The notes below the pieces were generated by a model. It worked only from the letters and a program-made list of their open reading frames with translations. It did no database searches and had not been told where the DNA came from. DNA of 8,556 bases from Clostridiales bacterium. GTDB taxonomy: Bacteria > Bacillota > Clostridia > Oscillospirales > UBA644. A program made the position numbers and the translations under genes. Shown here piece by piece: positions 5,680 to 8,556 of this stretch. The stretch's first letter is position 1. Each line of letters begins with the position of its first letter. The stretch is taken from contig QAKR01000054.1 in NCBI GenBank assembly GCA_003343705.1, positions 1 to 8,556 of the forward strand, in the 5' to 3' direction.

Positions 5680-5725
5680 AAAGAGAGATGCTAAGGACAT
5701 AGTTCTGCAGCATCTCTCTTTTTTT
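5678..5725 (+). terminator. Strong intrinsic terminator after the integrase
   Basis: The perfect 15-bp stem AAAAAGAGAGATGCT (5678-5692) / AGCATCTCTCTTTTT (5709-5723) is extended inward by AGGAC/GTTCT. It begins within the integrase stop codon and ends in a T-run to 5725. Because the arms are A-rich and T-rich at the base, it could also terminate transcription arriving on the minus strand. Confidence 0.9.
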
Positions 5726-5731
5726 GCACAT

Positions 5732-5760
5732 TTCTCTTTTTTCGATAACTGAGCTATACT
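5732..5760 (+). promoter_or_regulatory. Possible promoter for the zinc-ribbon gene
   Basis: TATACT (5755-5760) is a good -10. The -35 region (TTCTCT, 5732-5737) is poor. Initiation near 5767 would give a leader of about 23 nt to ATG 5790. Because the integrase terminator separates the genes, an independent promoter is expected here. Confidence 0.4.
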
Positions 5761-5789
5761 AAAGGCACAAAATGAAAGGTGTTTTTAGT

Positions 5790-7181
5790 ATGGATAACAG
5801 TATCACGAATATGAAACCGCATCTTGTAAAAGAGTGGTCCGAACGGAATTTGCCGCTGAGTCCCGACAAAGTACCTTACGGCTCAAATAAACTATATTGG
5901 TGGAAAGGTTCGTGTGGACACGAATGGGAAGCAAGTGCAAAGGCTCGTTCTGCCGGAGAAAAGTGTCCTATATGCTCCGGTGCAAGAGTTGTTGCAGGAA
6001 TCAATGATCTGAAAAAGATGTGTCCCTCATTAGCCAAGGAATGGTCAACGAAGAATAAAATAAAACCGACACAGGTTTCTGTCGGTTCTCATAAGAAAGT
6101 ATTATGGCACGGAAAGTGCGGTCACGAATGGACGGCAGTAATTAAAAACCGAGTGCGCGGTGCAGGCTGCCCATATTGCTCACACAACCTTGTCCTCCCC
6201 GGATTTAATGACCTTTCTTCACGCTTTCCAAACCTTGCCGCAGAATGGTCGGAAAGGAACTATCCGCTGCGCCCGAATATGGTTACGGCATTTAAGAACA
6301 AAAAGGTGTGGTGGAAATGCAGTCTCGGACACGAATGGCATACTTTGATATCCACAAGAGCCGGAGGCAGTCAATGCCCTTATTGCAGCGGCATTAAATT
6401 ACTGAAAGGTTTTAATGACCTTGCCACTACGCATCCTGCGATTGCAGAAGAATGGTCCGAAATAAACTATCCGCTTCTCCCCGAACAGCTCAATGAAAAG
6501 TCTACGAAGAATGTTTGGTGGAAGTGTAAGGTGTGCGGCAATGAGTGGAAGGCTGTAATCAATGCTCGTGTAAAAGGTGTTTCCTGTCCTGTTTGTGCAG
6601 AACGGAGGGTATTGAAAGGATATAATGATTTAGCCACAACAGACGCTGTGCTATGCAAAGAATGGGACTACGAGAAGAACAAGGTTGAGCCAACGGAGAT
6701 TTCAAGAAACTCTCATAATCGCGCGTGGTGGTTATGTAGTTACGGGCACAGTTGGAACGCGAAAATATGTGAGCGAACTCACGAGGGTAAAACCTGCACG
6801 GTTTGCGAATCCGAATTTGATAGTTTGCTCGTTCAGCTTTTGGTTTCGCTATACGCAAAGCAGTATAATATGAGAGTAGCCACATTTGACGATAATATAA
6901 TCGGGCTGCCGTTGGAAACATACACCCCCGATATGCTCTCTGCTATTGAGCGTGTAAATAAAAAGACAGATAATGAAAATGAAAGGGCGGTTAAAGAGCA
7001 CCTATGTAAAATGAACGGGATATCGTACTTTGAGGTTTCAGCAAAAACTCGCATTGAACTTGCCGACAAAATCAAAAGGATATTTCGGGAGAAAAACATA
7101 TACATTCTTTCAAACAGTCAAGAGGATATTGAGCAATGCAAAAAGGCTTTTCTCAGGTGGAAGGACAAAACTCAACAATGA
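5790..7181 (+). CDS. Five-repeat zinc-ribbon protein with VSR-like nuclease domain
   Basis: This is a 463-residue protein. ATG 5790 is preferred to in-frame ATG 5772 because AAAGGTG lies 8 bases before it and the predicted transcript would start only about 5 bases before 5772. Five repeats of about 65-70 residues (roughly 12-63, 81-131, 149-200, 218-270, 288-339) share EWS...N, WW-x-C/G, a C-x(1-3)-H ligand pair, W, and CPxC. Zinc ligands include C42/H44/C59/C62 and C177/H181/C196/C199. Repeat 4 uses C246/C249 in place of C/H. This is the probable zinc-ribbon (DUF4379) type. Residues about 340-420 then follow the VSR/PD-(D/E)XK pattern: SEFDSLL helix, E376-T-Y-T-P, AIE387, and a KEHLCKMNGI segment. 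The usual D is E376 and the usual IEYDG is IERVN, so catalysis is uncertain. It is probably accessory cargo of the element. Confidence 0.8.
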   Translation: MDNSITNMKPHLVKEWSERNLPLSPDKVPYGSNKLYWWKGSCGHEWEASAKARSAGEKCPICSGARVVAGINDLKKMCPSLAKEWSTKNKIKPTQVSVGSHKKVLWHGKCGHEWTAVIKNRVRGAGCPYCSHNLVLPGFNDLSSRFPNLAAEWSERNYPLRPNMVTAFKNKKVWWKCSLGHEWHTLISTRAGGSQCPYCSGIKLLKGFNDLATTHPAIAEEWSEINYPLLPEQLNEKSTKNVWWKCKVCGNEWKAVINARVKGVSCPVCAERRVLKGYNDLATTDAVLCKEWDYEKNKVEPTEISRNSHNRAWWLCSYGHSWNAKICERTHEGKTCTVCESEFDSLLVQLLVSLYAKQYNMRVATFDDNIIGLPLETYTPDMLSAIERVNKKTDNENERAVKEHLCKMNGISYFEVSAKTRIELADKIKRIFREKNIYILSNSQEDIEQCKKAFLRWKDKTQQ

Positions 7182-7187
7182 TATCAC

Positions 7188-7216
7188 TTGATTTTCTTGG
7201 AGTTTTGGTGTATAAT
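7188..7216 (+). promoter_or_regulatory. Near-consensus promoter facing a repeat-rich gene-free region
   Basis: TTGATT (7188-7193) and TATAAT (7211-7216) are separated by exactly 17 bases. Initiation would be near 7223. No credible gene with a ribosome binding site follows. The transcript would run through the repeat cluster toward the truncated metG fragment. It could drive genes across the joined ends when the element is circular, or an untranslated RNA. Confidence 0.5.
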
Positions 7217-7299
7217 GCAGCTATGTTTGAATGAGAGATGTGCTTCTTTGTCGGGCAATCAGGTATATCAAGCTTACACCTTACACCAAAAGTTACACC
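7203..7299. repeat. TTACACC repeats with a 10-bp inverted partner
   Basis: Three exact TTACACC copies lie at 7274-7280, 7281-7287 and 7293-7299. TTTTGGTGTA (7203-7212) is the perfect reverse complement of TACACCAAAA (7282-7291) across about 70 bases. Short direct and inverted repeats near an integrase cargo boundary resemble arm-type or excisionase binding sites at an element end. That function is inferred. Confidence 0.5.
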
Positions 7300-7319
7300 A
7301 ATATAAGCACACCGGAATT

Positions 7320-7419
7320 CTTGATAATTCTCGATATGGCTTTATTTGTGTGGTTTTATTATTGCGAAATGCCCGTAAATGCTTGATAATTCCCGATAAT
7401 TCCGGGTTTCTGCCCGAAT
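7320..7419. repeat. GATAATTC repeats, possible attachment region
   Basis: CTTGATAATTCTCGATA (7320-7336) recurs as CTTGATAATTCCCGATA (7382-7398) with one mismatch. The second copy continues as a partial tandem unit (CCGATAATTC) and then a CGGG-TTTCTG-CCCG hairpin (about 7403-7416). This cluster lies immediately before the metG reading frame, so it is the best candidate for an attachment or integrase core/arm region. The exact crossover cannot be placed from one end alone. Confidence 0.45.
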
Positions 7420-7432
7420 CCCCACGCTTAAA

Positions 7433-7882
7433 TCTCTTGACGCGGACAAGAAGTCCGAAAAGACCGCGGCACCCGCAGAGACAGCGCCCGTTGTCGAAGA
7501 GAAAATAGACTTTTCCAAAGTTAAGATAGAGCCGCTGTTTGAGGACTCCGTTGATTTTGAGACATTCTCGAAATCCGATTTCCGCGCGGTTAAAGTGCTT
7601 GCGTGCGAAGCCGTTCCCAAGTCCAAAAAACTGCTCAAATTCACGCTTGACGACGGCACGGGCACCGAGCGCACCATTCTTTCGGGCATTCACGCTTACT
7701 ATGAACCCGAAGACCTTGTGGGCAAGACCTGTATCGCGATAGTAAACCTTCCGCCGCGCCCGATGATGGGCATTGAATCCTGCGGAATGCTTATTTCCGC
7801 CGTTCACCATGAAGACGACGAAGAAAAACTTCACCTGCTCATGGTTGACCCGCATATTCCCGCCGGTGTAAAGCTCTATTAA
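7433..7882 (+). pseudogene. metG: Methionyl-tRNA synthetase C-terminal fragment, 5'-truncated
   Basis: The frame is open from 7400 (after TAA 7397-7399) to TAA 7880-7882, but it has no ATG near its beginning and no ribosome binding site. The translation is a charged linker (DADKKSEKTAAPAE) followed by the tRNA-binding OB-fold (EMAP-II-like) domain of MetRS: DFETFSKSDFRAVKV, then KSKKLLKFTLDDG, ILSGIHAYYEPEDLVGK, NLPPRPMMGIESCGML and a final IPAGVKLY. This domain helps dimerisation and tRNA binding. The catalytic Rossmann and anticodon-binding parts are missing, although the domain itself is undamaged. Its codons are much richer in G/C at third positions than those of the neighbours, as expected for host core sequence. 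The repeat cluster lies directly upstream, so insertion or rearrangement probably cut the gene. The exact junction between 7400 and 7500 is uncertain. Confidence 0.85.
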
Positions 7883-7884
7883 GA

Positions 7885-7984
7885 TGATGTAAAGATGTAC
7901 CGTTTTACCAAATAGACGGAATGTATTTCATTTGATAAAAACTAAAAAAACAGCGATTTACATCAAACTTTGCATCATTTGATA
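7885..7984. repeat. Repeat-rich AT spacer after metG
   Basis: TGATGTAAA (7885-7893) and TTTACATCA (7957-7965) form a perfect 9-bp inverted repeat, with a second near-match partner CTTTGCATCAT (7969-7979). TCATTTGATA occurs twice (7928-7937 and 7975-7984). There is no U-tract at the 3' arm and no gene. It may be a small palindromic intergenic element or a structured 3' UTR. Confidence 0.35.
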
Positions 7985-8031
7985 CGGAAATATGTGCAAT
8001 CAAGAAAAAATCGCATAATCAGCACAATGAG

Positions 8032-8062
8032 TGGGCAATTCCAATCGGGATTGCCCATTTTT
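8032..8062 (+). terminator. Intrinsic terminator before the acetyltransferase gene
   Basis: TGGGCAATTCC (8032-8042) pairs with GGGATTGCCCA (8047-8057) over 11 pairs with one G-U, closing an AATC loop. TTTTT follows (8058-8062). It stands 150 bases after the metG stop and probably ends transcription coming from that side. Confidence 0.85.
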
Positions 8063-8104
8063 AAAACAAACAGAAATACAAATCGGAATTTGTAGGTGCG
8101 ATTG

Positions 8105-8548
8105 ATGAAAATTATTGAAGTTAAAGAAAATAAAAAACAATATCTTGATTTGCTCCTATTAGCAGATGAGCAGGAAGATATGGTTGACCGTTATCTTGAT
8201 AACGGCAAGATGTATGTACTTGATGATAATGGGGTCAAGTGTGAGTGTGTCATAACCGATAAAGAAAATGACATACTTGAAATCAAGAACATTGCGACAG
8301 TTCCAGAATATCAAGGGAAAGGTTATGCAAGAGCCTTAATTGAGTTTATTGTTAATAATTACAGAGAACAATACGCCATTCTGCAAGTGGGAACAGGCGA
8401 TAGCCCACTGACAATACCATTTTATGAAAAGTGTGGTTTTGTCCGTTCGCATATCATATCAAATTTCTTTATAGATAATTATGACCACCCAATCTATGAG
8501 AGTGGAATACAGTTGGTAGATATGGTGTATTTGCAAAGACCGTTATAA
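8105..8548 (+). CDS. GNAT-family N-acetyltransferase
   Basis: This is a 147-residue protein. ATG 8105 is preferred to in-frame GTG 8096 because a TAGGTG sequence (8093-8098) lies 6 bases upstream. The acetyl-CoA-binding motif A is VPEYQGKGYARALIEFI, with Q70-G-K-G-Y-A75, preceded by the beta-4 strand LEIKNIAT (58-65). A motif-B-like FYEKCGF lies at 106-112, after GTGDSPLTIP. The closing YDHPIYE...LVDMVYLQ matches a GNAT subfamily I recall as widespread in gut Firmicutes. It transfers an acetyl group from acetyl-CoA to an amine; the substrate is unknown. The protein has normal length and is complete, although the window ends 8 bases later. Codons are AT-rich, unlike the metG fragment, which suggests a different origin. 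A terminator isolates it from upstream, and I could not identify its promoter with confidence. Confidence 0.9.
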   Translation: MKIIEVKENKKQYLDLLLLADEQEDMVDRYLDNGKMYVLDDNGVKCECVITDKENDILEIKNIATVPEYQGKGYARALIEFIVNNYREQYAILQVGTGDSPLTIPFYEKCGFVRSHIISNFFIDNYDHPIYESGIQLVDMVYLQRPL

Positions 8549-8556
8549 TTTAAATT

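Larger units (their letters stand above)
2157..7420 (+). mobile_element. Recombination end of a Tn916/Tn1549-like integrative element with cargo
   Basis: The span holds a sigma-like regulator, a winged-HTH protein, a small unknown, two excisionases and an integrase in one orientation, then a zinc-ribbon cargo gene and a repeat cluster next to truncated metG. The order of sigma-like regulator, excisionase, integrase matches the recombination module of Tn916-like elements. No conjugation genes are present in the window. They may lie outside it, to the left beyond the polymerase/YolD pair, or have been lost. Both limits are estimates: the right one follows the repeats, and the left one is simply the first structured RNA. 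Confidence 0.55.

Noticed and set aside
5772..5789. Upstream ATG 5772 as start of the zinc-ribbon gene
   Set aside because: It would lie about 5 bases from the predicted transcription start. ATG 5790 has a better-spaced AAAGGTG.
7231..7386. 51-codon frame after the promoter at 7188-7216
   Set aside because: It has no ribosome binding site, its sequence consists largely of the repeat cluster, and it shows no protein motif.
2027..7427. CCCACGC at 2027-2033 and 7421-7427 as a 7-bp direct repeat marking the element ends
   Set aside because: A 7-base match between two regions of about 200 bases is expected by chance, and the flanking bases do not extend it.
7403..7427. tRNA 3'-end-like sequence (GCCCGAATCCCC) as an integration target
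   Set aside because: The T-loop consensus GGTTCGAATCC is not met, and no acceptor, D or anticodon arm can be paired around it.
7274..7855. 193-codon minus-strand frame
   Set aside because: It is antisense to the metG fragment, whose GC-rich codons readily open the opposite frame. It has no ribosome binding site or motif.
1..8556. CRISPR array or rRNA genes
   Set aside because: No regularly spaced long repeats and no rRNA signature were seen on either strand. The TTACACC and GATAATTC repeats are too short and irregular for CRISPR.

Overview
The window looks like an accessory region of a gut-type Firmicute (Clostridia, probably Oscillospiraceae or Ruminococcaceae). This rests on a Y-family polymerase/YolD pair, a Tn916-type integrase and excisionase module, strong AAGGAG ribosome binding sites, and a methionyl-tRNA synthetase C-terminal domain that resembles clostridial versions as I remember them. 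No database search was possible, so family names rest on motifs and recall.

Left part (1-1984): the last 54 codons of a Y-family DNA polymerase overlap by 4 bases with a YolD-like gene, a pair common on conjugative elements, plasmids and phages. Facing them on the minus strand is a complete DUF4143-type AAA ATPase with its own good promoter. Positions 1874-2495 carry no substantial gene. They hold that promoter, an AT-rich spacer, a GNRA-loop hairpin followed by a 72-nt hairpin ending in a U-tract, a second intrinsic terminator, a 12-codon mini-ORF and an 11-bp inverted repeat just before the next gene.

Middle part (2496-5725): six tightly packed plus-strand genes form a recombination module. 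They are a sigma-70 region-4-like protein, a winged-HTH protein, an unrecognised protein with a possible helix-hairpin-helix, two different Tn916-type excisionases in tandem, and a Tn916-type tyrosine integrase ending in a very stable terminator. No relaxase, coupling protein or type IV secretion gene is visible. Inverted repeats lie at the ribosome binding sites of several of these genes. The clearest is a 17-position hairpin that buries the Shine-Dalgarno of the second excisionase, with a possible promoter placed so that locally started mRNA would lack the masking arm.

Right part (5726-8556): after the integrase comes a 463-residue protein with five zinc-ribbon/treble-clef repeats and a divergent C-terminal domain that looks like a VSR/PD-(D/E)XK nuclease. 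It is probably cargo of the element. Next is a gene-free stretch dense in short repeats (TTACACC, GATAATTC, a 10-bp inverted repeat), a candidate element end. Right after it lies a 5'-truncated metG fragment with clearly more GC-rich codons than its neighbours. The simplest reading is that the element end, or a rearrangement, cut metG here. A repeat-rich spacer, an intrinsic terminator and an AT-rich GNAT acetyltransferase gene close the window.

Together the window reads as the recombination end of an integrative element. The sigma-like and HTH proteins probably control the excisionases and integrase, a zinc-ribbon nuclease-like gene travels as cargo, and the junction lies against truncated metG.
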